Origin: Occallatibacter gabretensis | GTDB lineage: Bacteria; Acidobacteriota; Terriglobia; Terriglobales; Acidobacteriaceae | Direction: 5' to 3' | Length of the DNA stretch: 64,000 bases | Assembly (NCBI RefSeq): GCF_001449115.1 | Contig: NZ_LAIJ01000010.1 | Coordinates: forward strand, 124,001-188,000 | Part shown: positions 37,257 to 45,765 of the stretch, piece by piece | Numbering within the stretch: position 1 is the first letter of the stretch | Layout of the letters: each line of letters begins with the position of its first letter | Made by a program: the position numbers and the translations under genes | Notes under the pieces: model-generated | What the model was told of the DNA's origin: nothing | The model's input: only the letters and a program-made list of their open reading frames with translations | The model's database searches: none

Positions 37257-38696
37257 ATGAAGCAACATTTCGCGATAACGTCAATTTTTCGTCAACTGCG
37301 CAGCTTGCGCCGGAGTCAAACTGTGAAAGCTAAAGTCGCGCTGTTATGCGTCGCGTTTGCATCAGCTTCGCTTCTGTCAGCACAGGTAAACTGCCCCACC
37401 GCGTCCACAACGACCTCGGCCCCAATGGTCTGTCAGTATCCTTACAGCGGCTCTGTCCTGGCGCTGATCTATTACGGCGGCAATTTGCCTGCAAATCCTC
37501 AGACTGACCCGGTCTATCAGCAGCTGTACCAGGCTGGGTCGCTGACCGCGACGCCGATCAACGCTTCCATTGCAACTCAGCTGGCGCAGCTGCCTATGCC
37601 GAGCGCGGCCGCAGGCACGGTAACCCTGAGACTTCCCGGCAGCGATATAGGTTCGCCGTTCAACAACCTAGGTCCGATTCTTTCTGACCGCCCCGATACC
37701 TTTCCCAGGAGAAAGTTCTTCCTCAGCTTTGCCTATCAGCATTTCAACTTCACTGAGATCGATGGGCTGCAACTAAACAGCTTCGTCCTGGGTGCGCAGG
37801 TGCAGAATGTTATGTTGGCGGGGAACACAGGCACCTTTTACGGCGGCCTGCAAAGCAAAGTCGGCCTGCAAATGGATCAGTACATCGGGTTGCTGACCTA
37901 CGGTGTGACCAAAACCACAGATGTCACTATCGCGGTTCCCGTCAATGACGTCACACTGAACGTCACCAGCAACAATTATCAGGGCTATTTTTATTCGCCC
38001 ACTACGGGTGTCTATACACTGCTCACCTCACCGGGCCTTACTACGCAGGTGCCTCTGATCACCAAAGGTAACGCCTCCGGCGTTGGTGACGTGACGGTCA
38101 ATGTCAAACAGCTTCTGTTCGGTCAGGAAGGCCGCTACGCCGGTGCGGTTGGTGCACAGGTGCGCTTTCCCAGCGGGGATGCCAACAACTATCTTGGCTC
38201 CGGTGCGTATGGAGTCAATGCCTACGGCCTGGTCGAATATCGCGGCACCTTCAAGCATCACGGAATCGCTCCGCACGTAAAGGTTGGTTATCAGTGGAAC
38301 GGCCAATCCCAGCTCCTGGACATCCAGCATCCCCCGCATGAAAATCTTCCCGGCGGTCTGAACTACGCCTTCGGCGCAGATTTCGGCCTTCTCCGCACAC
38401 TTACACTCGTGGCTGACGTCGTGGGCAATCAGTATGTGAACGCGCCCTCTCTGAGTGCCGGTAATATTCAGCTGCCGCCCTCGCATCAGCCGGGACTCGC
38501 AATTCCGTCTCAGCTTGCCTATTCCATTCCTGGAAACACCACCTATACCACCTTCAACTTTAGCGGCGGATTCAAGTGGATAGTACCCAAAACCAGGGAG
38601 CATATACTGCTCTATGCCAACGTCCTGGTTCCGGTAAACGACGTCGGCCTGCATAGCGACCCTGTTCCTCTGGTCGGTATCGCCTTCAAGAGATAA
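37257..38696 (+). CDS. Outer-membrane beta-barrel protein (unknown transport or structural role)
   Basis: 479 residues from ATG 37257 (AGAGG site); an ATG at 37242 overlapping the previous stop is the alternative and would give translational coupling. Signal peptide with hydrophobic stretch VALLCVAFASASLLSAQ. The mature part has alternating beta strands with aromatic ends (FFLSFAYQHFNFTEIDGL, AVGAQVRFPSGDANNYLGSGAYGVN, VKVGYQWNG), and ends VGIAFKR like an outer-membrane barrel. It resembles the phenol-degradation/MetA-type transporter fold, but substrate cannot be told. Likely co-expressed with the giant protein, perhaps to export or anchor it. Confidence 0.8.
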   Translation: MKQHFAITSIFRQLRSLRRSQTVKAKVALLCVAFASASLLSAQVNCPTASTTTSAPMVCQYPYSGSVLALIYYGGNLPANPQTDPVYQQLYQAGSLTATPINASIATQLAQLPMPSAAAGTVTLRLPGSDIGSPFNNLGPILSDRPDTFPRRKFFLSFAYQHFNFTEIDGLQLNSFVLGAQVQNVMLAGNTGTFYGGLQSKVGLQMDQYIGLLTYGVTKTTDVTIAVPVNDVTLNVTSNNYQGYFYSPTTGVYTLLTSPGLTTQVPLITKGNASGVGDVTVNVKQLLFGQEGRYAGAVGAQVRFPSGDANNYLGSGAYGVNAYGLVEYRGTFKHHGIAPHVKVGYQWNGQSQLLDIQHPPHENLPGGLNYAFGADFGLLRTLTLVADVVGNQYVNAPSLSAGNIQLPPSHQPGLAIPSQLAYSIPGNTTYTTFNFSGGFKWIVPKTREHILLYANVLVPVNDVGLHSDPVPLVGIAFKR

Positions 38697-38714
38697 ACGC
38701 TTCAACAATTCCAC

Positions 38715-38753
38715 AATCCCCGGGAGCTTAGCCGCCCCGGGGATTTGTTTTTT
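38715..38753 (+). terminator. Rho-independent terminator after the barrel gene
   Basis: Perfect 10-bp stem AATCCCCGGG/CCCGGGGATT (38715-38724 with 38736-38745), 11-nt loop, then TTTGTTTTTT. 19 bp past the stop at 38696. Confidence 0.9.
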
Positions 38754-38843
38754 CGGCCTTTGCTGAGCCTCCCGGCACTCTATGTATGGCAAAATCGGAA
38801 CAAGGGAAGAGTTCATTCCCAAGCTGACCGGTACCCCACTCAT

Positions 38844-39833
38844 ATGACCTCATCAGAACCTGTTATCTCCCCCGACTTCGCCCCATTCCTCATTCAGCCT
38901 CACTTTGACCCGCGCATCTGGGGTTACCGCGATCTTCGCCCTTGGTTTGACGTCACCGCCGGCGACGAGCCGATCGGCGAAGTCTGGTTTACGGGCGATC
39001 AATGCCGCATCGCTTCAGGCCATCACGCCGGCAAGCCGCTTGGCCAGCTCTTTTCCGAGGCCCCGGCCGAGCTTATGGGGTCCAAGGGGCATCCCGGATC
39101 ACCTCTGCTCATGAAGATCATCTTCGCCAAGGAAAAGCTCAGCGTGCAGGTGCATCCGGACGATGCAATGGCGCACAAGTATGGCGAGCCGCGCGGAAAG
39201 ACCGAGTGCTGGTATACCCTCGCTGCGGATCCGGGAGCAGCGGTCGCTCTTGGCCTCAAGCCCGGCGTCAGCATGGATGAAGTGCGAGCCGGCATTCACA
39301 ACGGCACACTGGAAGACTTCCTGAATGCGGTTCCCGTCGCAAAGGGCGACATGGTCTTTGTCGATGCGGGCACGGTCCATGCGATCTGGCCTGGAGCCAT
39401 CCTCTTCGAGACACAGCAATATTCAGACACCACCTATCGCATGTATGACTATGGCCGTCCGCGTGAGCTGCACATCGAGAAATCTCTTGAAGCAACCAAG
39501 CTTGCAACGCGTTCCGGCAAAATTGCCGCGCAAGTGCTGAGCGATCGGACAATTCTCATCGACGTGGAATACTTTCGCATAGAACGAATTGCCATCGAGG
39601 GATCCCGTTCCAGTTCCGATCTGCGCTATGACGGCGAGCCTCCGCGGGGGCTTTCTTACCTCTTTGCCGCTGAGGGGTCAGCACGCCTCGTGAGCGACGC
39701 ATTTGGGCCGATCGAAATACCAGCGCGCAATATCGTGCTAATTCCTGCGGCCTCGCCGGAGTTCACCGTGGAAAATTCCGGCGGTCTCGATCTGATCCGG
39801 ATCGTACCGCGCTGGCCTGAGGCCACCGCATGA
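38844..39833 (+). CDS. manA: Mannose-6-phosphate isomerase, class I (short form)
   Basis: 329 residues from ATG 38844; the longer frame would start inside the terminator. Cupin metal ligands are in QVHPDD, KTECWY and VHAIWPG, with YRMYDYGR as an active-site strand. Interconverts mannose-6-P and fructose-6-P in the cytoplasm, feeding GDP-mannose and glycan synthesis. No clear ribosome site. Its last codons overlap the HD-domain gene by 4 bp. Confidence 0.93.
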   Translation: MTSSEPVISPDFAPFLIQPHFDPRIWGYRDLRPWFDVTAGDEPIGEVWFTGDQCRIASGHHAGKPLGQLFSEAPAELMGSKGHPGSPLLMKIIFAKEKLSVQVHPDDAMAHKYGEPRGKTECWYTLAADPGAAVALGLKPGVSMDEVRAGIHNGTLEDFLNAVPVAKGDMVFVDAGTVHAIWPGAILFETQQYSDTTYRMYDYGRPRELHIEKSLEATKLATRSGKIAAQVLSDRTILIDVEYFRIERIAIEGSRSSSDLRYDGEPPRGLSYLFAAEGSARLVSDAFGPIEIPARNIVLIPAASPEFTVENSGGLDLIRIVPRWPEATA

Positions 39834-40438
39834 ACACAGCCAACTGGCGGGAATCTGTGGTCGAATATATCCGCGCCGAGGCCCAGCCTGTGGATAAGTT
39901 CGGCCATCAACCTCGCCTCTACGCTCTCGCCACGCAAATTGGCAACGGCATGGATTACGACGACGATGTCGTCTTTGCTGCTGCCTGGATGCATGATCTT
40001 GGCGTGTTCCTCGGTCACCGGCCAAGCGATCCGGCTCAGCTGGCGCGCTGGGATCATGTGCCGTATACAATCGCCCGCTCGCGAGAATTATTGTCTGCCT
40101 GGGGATTTCCTGCATCCAAACTAAATGCAGTTGCGGAATCTATCCGAACGCATCAGCCGCAGGACGAGCCGGTCTTGATAGAGGCGATAATTCTTCGCGA
40201 TGCGGATATTTTGGAACAACTTGGCGCTATGGGCGCATTGCGTGCCCTGGTAAAAATCGGGCGCGATACGCGCTACATTACCTATTCGGATGTGTTACCA
40301 GTACTGGAAAGGTCCGTCGAATACTTGCCGGGTAAGTTGCGGCTAGTACAATCAAATGCGCTGGCCGTTGAACGTATCGATAGCCTGCATGGCCTGGTTG
40401 CAGCAATAAAAAAAGAAGCAGGCGCATTACTTTATTGA
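39830..40438 (+). CDS. HD-domain phosphohydrolase-like protein
   Basis: 202 residues. The metal-binding set is visible: H26, HD at 55-56 (AAWMHDLGVFLG), a later His (RTHQPQ) and RDADILEQLG. HD proteins hydrolyse nucleotides or phosphoesters; the substrate is not predictable here. ATGA overlap with manA indicates one transcript. Confidence 0.85.
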   Translation: MNTANWRESVVEYIRAEAQPVDKFGHQPRLYALATQIGNGMDYDDDVVFAAAWMHDLGVFLGHRPSDPAQLARWDHVPYTIARSRELLSAWGFPASKLNAVAESIRTHQPQDEPVLIEAIILRDADILEQLGAMGALRALVKIGRDTRYITYSDVLPVLERSVEYLPGKLRLVQSNALAVERIDSLHGLVAAIKKEAGALLY

Positions 40439-40533
40439 TTCATTTACCTTGTTGCAATTACTCAAGAGATATTTTTCCCCGGATAGCCTACAGATTCCAT
40501 TGGAACATCTGAATTATAAGGAGATAGAGAAAT

Positions 40534-41142
40534 ATGCAAAGTAAGCCGCTATTATGGTTCATCCCTGCATTGCTGCTCATTCTCATAGCAGGGCCTGCTT
40601 CCGCACAGGCTGTGTACTCGGCAAGTGAAGATCATCCTCGTCTGTCTGTCGGTGCAGGTCTTTCCATGTTTAGCCAGGATTGGGGCCCAAATCCGCATCC
40701 CATTGGCGTTGCCTATACCGTGGACTATCATCCACCGCTTCCGCGTTTCTTAGAGGATTTGAATATTGAAGGCCAGGGGCGGAATCTGATCTGGCATCGC
40801 GGTGCGGCGCCCGTCACAGGCGCGCCCATCGTTCCACGTACGTTTACGCTCGGAGGCGGCCTGATCTATCATCCGCACTGGGTAAGGTTTCATAAGTTCG
40901 AGCCGTATGCGAAAGGCCTTTTATCCTATGGCAACATCCACTTCGCACAGGATATCGTTCCCTATAACCATGACACCCGTACGGTTAGCTCAATAGGCGG
41001 CGGTGTCGACTATCGTCTGATCCATCGGGTTACCCTGCGCGCCGATTACGAATATCAGTGGTGGCCCGATTTTCTCGGCCCCAATGCACTTAATCCGAAT
41101 GGATTTACCATCAGCGCGCTCTACAACTTTGGCCATCGCTGA
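40534..41142 (+). CDS. Small outer-membrane beta-barrel protein (unknown)
   Basis: 202 residues with a clear signal peptide (LLWFIPALLLILIAGPASAQA). The mature part has OmpA/OmpW-like strands (LSVGAGLSMFSQDWG, TFTLGGGLIYHPHW, SSIGGGVDYRLIHRVTLRADYEYQWWP) and ends LYNFGHR with the penultimate pattern of barrels. AAGGAGA site before the ATG. Common as an uncharacterised surface protein in this lineage. Confidence 0.85.
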   Translation: MQSKPLLWFIPALLLILIAGPASAQAVYSASEDHPRLSVGAGLSMFSQDWGPNPHPIGVAYTVDYHPPLPRFLEDLNIEGQGRNLIWHRGAAPVTGAPIVPRTFTLGGGLIYHPHWVRFHKFEPYAKGLLSYGNIHFAQDIVPYNHDTRTVSSIGGGVDYRLIHRVTLRADYEYQWWPDFLGPNALNPNGFTISALYNFGHR

Positions 41143-41175
41143 GCCGGCGGAATGCATTTAGATCCAGCAGGTGTC

Positions 41176-41222
41176 AAAACACTTCGGGGAGCAGGCACAA
41201 AGTCTGCTCCCCGAAGTGTTTT
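41176..41222. terminator. Bidirectional terminator, 19-bp perfect stem
   Basis: AAAACACTTCGGGGAGCAG (41176-41194), 9-nt loop, and its exact reverse complement (41204-41222). A-run and T-run flank the stem so it can stop both the barrel gene and the convergent pgi. Confidence 0.93.
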
Positions 41223-41233
41223 AACGCCGCTGT

Positions 41234-42877
41234 TCAGCCGCGCTGCTTCTTGTAGAAATTGATCAGCGTGTTGGTGGAGCTGTCATGCGTGGTGATTTCG
41301 CCCGCGCCTTCCAGTTCGCCGCCGATCTTTTTGGCCAATACCTTACCCAGTTCCACGCCCCACTGGTCGAATGAGTTAATCTGCCAGATCGTTCCTTGCG
41401 TAAAGACAGAGTGCTCATACAGCGCCACCAGCTTGCCCAGCGTTTCAGGGGTTAACTTCTCCACCAGAATCGTGTTGGATGGACGGTTGCCCTCAAAGAC
41501 GCGGTGCGGCATCAGCCAGGCCGGGGTGCCTTCAGCCTTTACCTCTTCCGCAGTCTTGCCAAAGGCCAGAGCCTCCGCCTGAGCAAACACATTCGCCATC
41601 AGCAGGTCATGATGGTCTCCGAGCTTGTTCAGCGTCTTTGAAAAGCCGATGAAGTCGCTCGGGATCAGATGCGTGCCCTGGTGGATCAGCTGATAGAAGG
41701 AATGCTGTCCGTTGGTTCCCGGCTCACCCCAGAAGATCGGGCCGGTCTCGTAGTTTACGTGATCACCGGAGAGAGTCACGTGCTTGCCGTTGCTCTCCAT
41801 GGTGAGCTGCTGCAGGTACGCGGGGAAGCGCTTGAGGTACTGATCGTAGGGCAGCACGGCCACAGTCTGCGCGCCAAAGAAGTCAGCGTACCAGACAGTC
41901 AGCAGTCCTAGTAGCACCGGCAGATTCTTCTCAAATGGAGCCGTGCGGAAGTGCTCGTCAATGCTATGAAAGCCGGCAAGCATCTTGCGGAAGTTATCCG
42001 GACCAACGGCCAGCATGGTCGAAAGGCCAATCGCCGAATCCATCGAGTAGCGTCCACCAACCCAGTCCCAGAAGCCAAACATGTTGGCCGTATCGATACC
42101 GAACTTCGACACCTCGGCGGCGTTGGTCGAAACCGCGACAAAGTGCTTTGCAATAGCCGCCTGATGCTTCAGCGCCTTGAGCGCCCACGTCCGCGCTGAA
42201 TGCGCGTTCGTCATCGTTTCAAGCGTGGTAAAGGTCTTTGACGAAATGATGAAGAGCGTCTCTTCCGGATCAAGATCGTGCGTGGCTTCAGCAAAGTCAG
42301 TGCCGTCAATGTTTGAGACAAAGCGGAAGACCAGGTCGCGCTGGCTATAGTGCCGCAGCGCCTCATAAGCCATCACCGGGCCAAGGTCGGATCCGCCAAT
42401 ACCGATGTTGATGATGTTCTTGATCGGCTTGTCAGTGTAGCCCAACCACTCGCCGCTGCGCACGCGATCGGCAAAGGCGGACATGCGATCGAGTACTTCA
42501 TGCACGCCGGGAACCACGTCTTCACCGTCAACGACAATCTTCTCGCTCTTGGGAGCGCGCAGGGCCACATGCAGCACGGCGCGCTTTTCCGTAGTATTGA
42601 TCTTTTCGCCGCTGAACATTGCGTCAATGCGCGCCTTCAGCCCGCTCTCTTCAGCCAGCTGGAGTAGCAGCTTCAGCGTTTCTTCCGTAATGCGGTGCTT
42701 GGAGTAGTCAAGGTAAATGCCCTCAGCCTCGACAGCAAAACGCGTGCCGCGCTTGGGATCGTTCTTGAATAGATCGCGCAGGTGTTCTGTGTGGATCTTC
42801 TCGTAATGGGTGGCAAGCGCCTTCCAGGCAGGGAGCTGAGTCAGCGGTGTCTGGGTAGCGGCGGAAGAAGTGCTCAT
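41234..42877 (-). CDS. pgi: Glucose-6-phosphate isomerase
   Basis: 547 residues, full length. Signatures INIGIGGSDLGPVMAYEAL, SKTFTTLETMTNA, DWVGGRYSMDSAIGLS and GFSKTLNKLGDHHDLL mark the enzyme, with GANQHSFYQLIHQGT-type loop (TNGQHSFYQLIHQGT here). Interconverts glucose-6-P and fructose-6-P. Transcribed alone. Confidence 0.98.
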   Translation of the reverse strand: MSTSSAATQTPLTQLPAWKALATHYEKIHTEHLRDLFKNDPKRGTRFAVEAEGIYLDYSKHRITEETLKLLLQLAEESGLKARIDAMFSGEKINTTEKRAVLHVALRAPKSEKIVVDGEDVVPGVHEVLDRMSAFADRVRSGEWLGYTDKPIKNIINIGIGGSDLGPVMAYEALRHYSQRDLVFRFVSNIDGTDFAEATHDLDPEETLFIISSKTFTTLETMTNAHSARTWALKALKHQAAIAKHFVAVSTNAAEVSKFGIDTANMFGFWDWVGGRYSMDSAIGLSTMLAVGPDNFRKMLAGFHSIDEHFRTAPFEKNLPVLLGLLTVWYADFFGAQTVAVLPYDQYLKRFPAYLQQLTMESNGKHVTLSGDHVNYETGPIFWGEPGTNGQHSFYQLIHQGTHLIPSDFIGFSKTLNKLGDHHDLLMANVFAQAEALAFGKTAEEVKAEGTPAWLMPHRVFEGNRPSNTILVEKLTPETLGKLVALYEHSVFTQGTIWQINSFDQWGVELGKVLAKKIGGELEGAGEITTHDSSTNTLINFYKKQRG

Positions 42878-43075
42878 AGGGGTGCCTCGACCTTTCAGAA
42901 ATCTGATCGCTTATAAGCCTAATACACCTCTGTTGATTCGGGATGAAAGATGCAGATTGATTGTAAGGTGAGACCAAATTAACCTCGCTATTCTGATGGA
43001 TGACCTTCGCCCGCGGCGCCTGTTCAGAAAGCACACAAATATATAATCGAGGCACTTCGGTCGAGGAGAGAATCT

Positions 43076-44203
43076 GTGACCAGCTTGCGCCTCTACGACC
43101 GGGTATGGATTTTTCTGGTTTACGCCATTACTGCAAGCGCTTCTGTCAATGGCTTCTACAGCAAGTGGGAATCCATCATACGACCCGATACTTACCAGCA
43201 AAGCTCGGCTCGCATCGATTTCATGCTCGACGGCACGCTCTCCCGTCCCTACGTCTACCGGCGACTGTTGCCCGACAGCGCAAACTTCGCAGACCGCGTC
43301 GTGCCACCCGCATGGAAAAGCTGGTTCGTCGCACAGCGTCCCTCAAGCCCCAGACCTGTTTCTTCTGTTCTCGCTACAAACTTTGATCCTGATTCGTCCG
43401 TTGCCGCTTACAAGGCGTATGCGTTTCGCTTTCTAGTCGTTTATCTCTCCACCTGCCTCTTTGTCCTTCTCGCGCTCTATGCCATGTGCTGGATATGTGC
43501 GGAGCTTTCGTTTCCGCTCCTCTCATCCATCTTCGCTCCGCTGCTTGTCCTGCTTCTTATGCCGTATACGATGAACATGGGCGGCTATTTCTACGATTAC
43601 TCCGAGCTCGCAATGCTCGCGCTGGCTGCATGGATGGCGCTGCGCTTCAAGTGGTGGTGGCTTCTTCCCATCCCCGTGCTCGCCACTTGGAACAAGGAAT
43701 CATTCCTGCTCTTCATACCCACCCTCTCCCCATTCTTTCGTCAGCGCAGCTCCAGGTGAAGCGCGCTGCTGGGCGTCTGCATTCTCGGCCTCACGGGCGC
43801 AAGTGTCTATCTCCTCATCCACTCCCGTTTTGCGCACAACCCGGGCAGCACATTCCAGGTGCACTGGCGTCAGCAGGTTCAGTTCTTCACCCATCTGCAG
43901 ACGCTCTTGTTTGCCACAGACAAGACCTACGGAATCACGACACTTAGTGCTGCCACGGTTTTCCCCATGGCGCTGCTTGCATGGACCGCCTGGCGTGCCT
44001 GGCCTCGACTGCCTGCCATCCTCAGGTCCCACGCAAGCATCGCCGCGGCGGTCAACGTGCCCCTCTTTGTGCTCCTTTGCGCACCCGGTGAGCTGCGCAA
44101 CCTGAGCCTGCTTTATATCGCACTGCTTGTTGTTTTGGCGACAACCCTGAACCGCTGGGCCGGGCCGCCCGGAGGCACGAAGCGGCAGCCGGCAAATCCG
44201 TGA
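43076..44203 (+). pseudogene. Integral membrane protein interrupted by one in-frame TGA
   Basis: Starts at GTG 43076 with a strong GAGGAGAG site. 227 codons run to TGA 43757-43759, and the same frame continues open for about 148 more codons to a TGA at 44201-44203. The downstream part is also membrane-like (VCILGLTGASVYLLI, VFPMALLAWTAW, LVVLATTLNRW), so the two halves look like one protein of about 375 residues. A CGA to TGA change would explain the stop. Family unknown: N-terminal loop about 20-100 outside, then 7-8 helices. Either a recent pseudogene, a truncated but functional 227-residue protein, or a sequence error. Confidence 0.7.
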
Positions 44204-44236
44204 ACTGCTGTCAGAAACATTAGCCGTCAAAGGTAA

Positions 44237-44336
44237 TGGGTCAGTTTGAAGGGCACGGTCTTAAGCCAGCACATCCAATCCCGCTGAATGCATAGGGCTT
44301 TAGCCTCTGAGGGAGGATTTCTCTCAAACTGACCCA
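44237..44336. repeat. Inverted-repeat element bordered by TGGGTCAGTTTGA
   Basis: TGGGTCAGTTTGA (44237-44249) and its exact reverse complement (44324-44336) enclose 74 bp. The interior has GGGCTTTAGCC-type words similar to those at 11956-12045. No transposase is present; it looks like a non-autonomous or REP-derived repeat. Its right edge coincides with the beginning of the decayed gene at 44337. Confidence 0.55.
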
Positions 44337-44556
44337 CTCGCACTAGCTCTCGCATCAGGCGTTTTGCTTGTTCAACAGAGCTTGAACTGGCGGGCTGCCG
44401 CTGTTGTCTTCGCTCTGGATAGAGTGGCGCTGATCCTGATTCTCTTCTGTTCAAAAAGCACAGCATGGATGCCTCTGCACAGGCTTGCTCTGGCTGCAGG
44501 CGCAGCACTCGCCTACGGATGGCACAGTTTCACCCAACCTCCGCTAGTTGGGAATC
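44337..44556 (+). pseudogene. Decayed 3' fragment of a paralogue of the membrane gene at 45766
   Basis: The translation (NWRAAAVVFALDRVALIL, PLHRLALAAGAALAYG, HSFTQPPL) matches the C-terminal part of the 330-residue protein at 45766-46758 almost residue for residue (NWWAAAAVFALDAVALVL, PLHKLALAAGAALAYG, HSFTQPPL). The 5' two thirds are missing, and similarity begins just after the inverted repeat and stops at about 44550. No start signal. Confidence 0.75.
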
Positions 44557-44595
44557 AGAATATAACGGAAAATTCTAGCCGGCGCAGGATCGGAT

Positions 44596-45012
44596 TTACG
44601 AAGGCATAGGCCGATTGTGAACGACCATCCACGATGTGCCGAACTTATCTCGCAGCATCGCAAAGCGTGTGGCAAAAAATGTCTCTTGGATCGGCGTGAA
44701 TATCTCGCCGCCTTCCTCAAACAGCTTGTAAATGCGTTCCGCCTCCTGGTCACTATCCACAGAAAGCGAAAGGTAAGCGCTCCGCATCGGCTGAAATCGT
44801 TCCGGTTGCACATCGCTCGCCATAACCACCGTTTCACCCAAAATCATTGATACGTGCAGAACACCGTTCTCCATACCCGGTGGAATTTGTTTCGGTTCGG
44901 GCATCTGTGCAAAGGTCATCATAAAATTAATCTTGCCGCCAAGATGCTCTTCATAGAAGCGAAATGCTTCAGCGCAGTTGCCGCCGTAGTTTAGATAGGG
45001 TTGCAGTTTCAT
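44596..45012 (-). CDS. VOC-family protein, PhnB-like
   Basis: 138 residues from ATG 45012 (GGAG site). The glyoxalase/VOC fold is seen in LQPYLNYGGNCAEAFRFYEEHLGGK, VLHVSMILGETVVMASD and RDKFGTSWMVVHNRP. This clade (often annotated 3-demethylubiquinone methyltransferase-like) has no proven activity. Diverges from the second VOC gene at 45199 across a 186-bp region. Confidence 0.88.
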   Translation of the reverse strand: MKLQPYLNYGGNCAEAFRFYEEHLGGKINFMMTFAQMPEPKQIPPGMENGVLHVSMILGETVVMASDVQPERFQPMRSAYLSLSVDSDQEAERIYKLFEEGGEIFTPIQETFFATRFAMLRDKFGTSWMVVHNRPMPS

Positions 45013-45116
45013 GAGGAAGTCTCCTTTTCCGGGATTCAAGGTTTGCACTAAAAATACGACAGCGCCTTATTCGTTTCCGCTTGCATTCCGCAATCATCTC
45101 AGTGTTAAGATGGACA

Positions 45117-45132
45117 ACGTTGATAACAACGT
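45117..45132. promoter_or_regulatory. Inverted repeat between divergent VOC genes, possible operator
   Basis: ACGTTG-ATAA-CAACGT, perfect 6-bp arms, with CAACGT also repeated directly 12 bp apart. It lies in the shared upstream region and could control both VOC genes; no regulator gene is adjacent. Confidence 0.35.
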
Positions 45133-45198
45133 ATCGGATCAACCGTCTTTCCCGCAATGAATTTCGTCATGAAATTTTCGAGACAAAGGTGATAGCTC

Positions 45199-45669
45199 AT
45201 GAGTCTGTTTGAAAACTTCCCTCGGATCACGCCATTTCTCTGGTTCAATAACAACGCCGAAGAGGCAGTCGACTTCTATGTATCCATCTTCAAGAACTCG
45301 CGCCGTCATGGCGAAATGCGCAGCCCCGCCGACAATCCTTCCACTCGCGCAGGCGCAGTCCTGACAGTCAGCTTCGAGTTGGACGGCCAACAGTTCACAG
45401 CCATGAACGGCGGCCCGGGCCACAACTTCACCGATGCCATCTCGCTCGTCGTGCGCTGCGAATCGCAGGAGGAAATCGACCATTACTGGTCCAGGCTCAC
45501 AGAGGGCGGTGCCGAGGTAGCCTGCGGCTGGCTGAAAGATAAGTTCGGCTTGAGCTGGCAGATTGTGCCTGCCAATATCGGCGAGCTGCTCAACAGCCCC
45601 AAGGCTTTTCAGGCCCTGATGCAGATGAAAAAATTCGACATCGCCGCACTCAAGGCAGCCGCACAATAA
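45199..45669 (+). CDS. VOC-family protein, PhnB/3-dmu-9_3-mt-like
   Basis: 156 residues: ITPFLWFNNNAEEAVDFYVSIF, ELDGQQFTAMNGGP, FTDAISLVVRCESQEEIDHYW and WLKDKFGLSWQIVP are typical of this VOC subfamily. Cytoplasmic, function unproven. Divergent partner of the gene at 44596. Confidence 0.9.
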   Translation: MSLFENFPRITPFLWFNNNAEEAVDFYVSIFKNSRRHGEMRSPADNPSTRAGAVLTVSFELDGQQFTAMNGGPGHNFTDAISLVVRCESQEEIDHYWSRLTEGGAEVACGWLKDKFGLSWQIVPANIGELLNSPKAFQALMQMKKFDIAALKAAAQ

Positions 45670-45765
45670 CAATTGACGCCGGGCCCCTTCAAGCGTACAA
45701 AGTATGCATTGATTTCGATTCTCGCGGGACGGCCCACAACGTCTCCATTCCCATCGGAGGCCTTC

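Noticed and set aside
43757..43759. TGA read as selenocysteine or tryptophan
   Set aside because: No SECIS-like structure was looked for with tools, other TGA codons end genes normally, and a CGA to TGA mutation is simpler.
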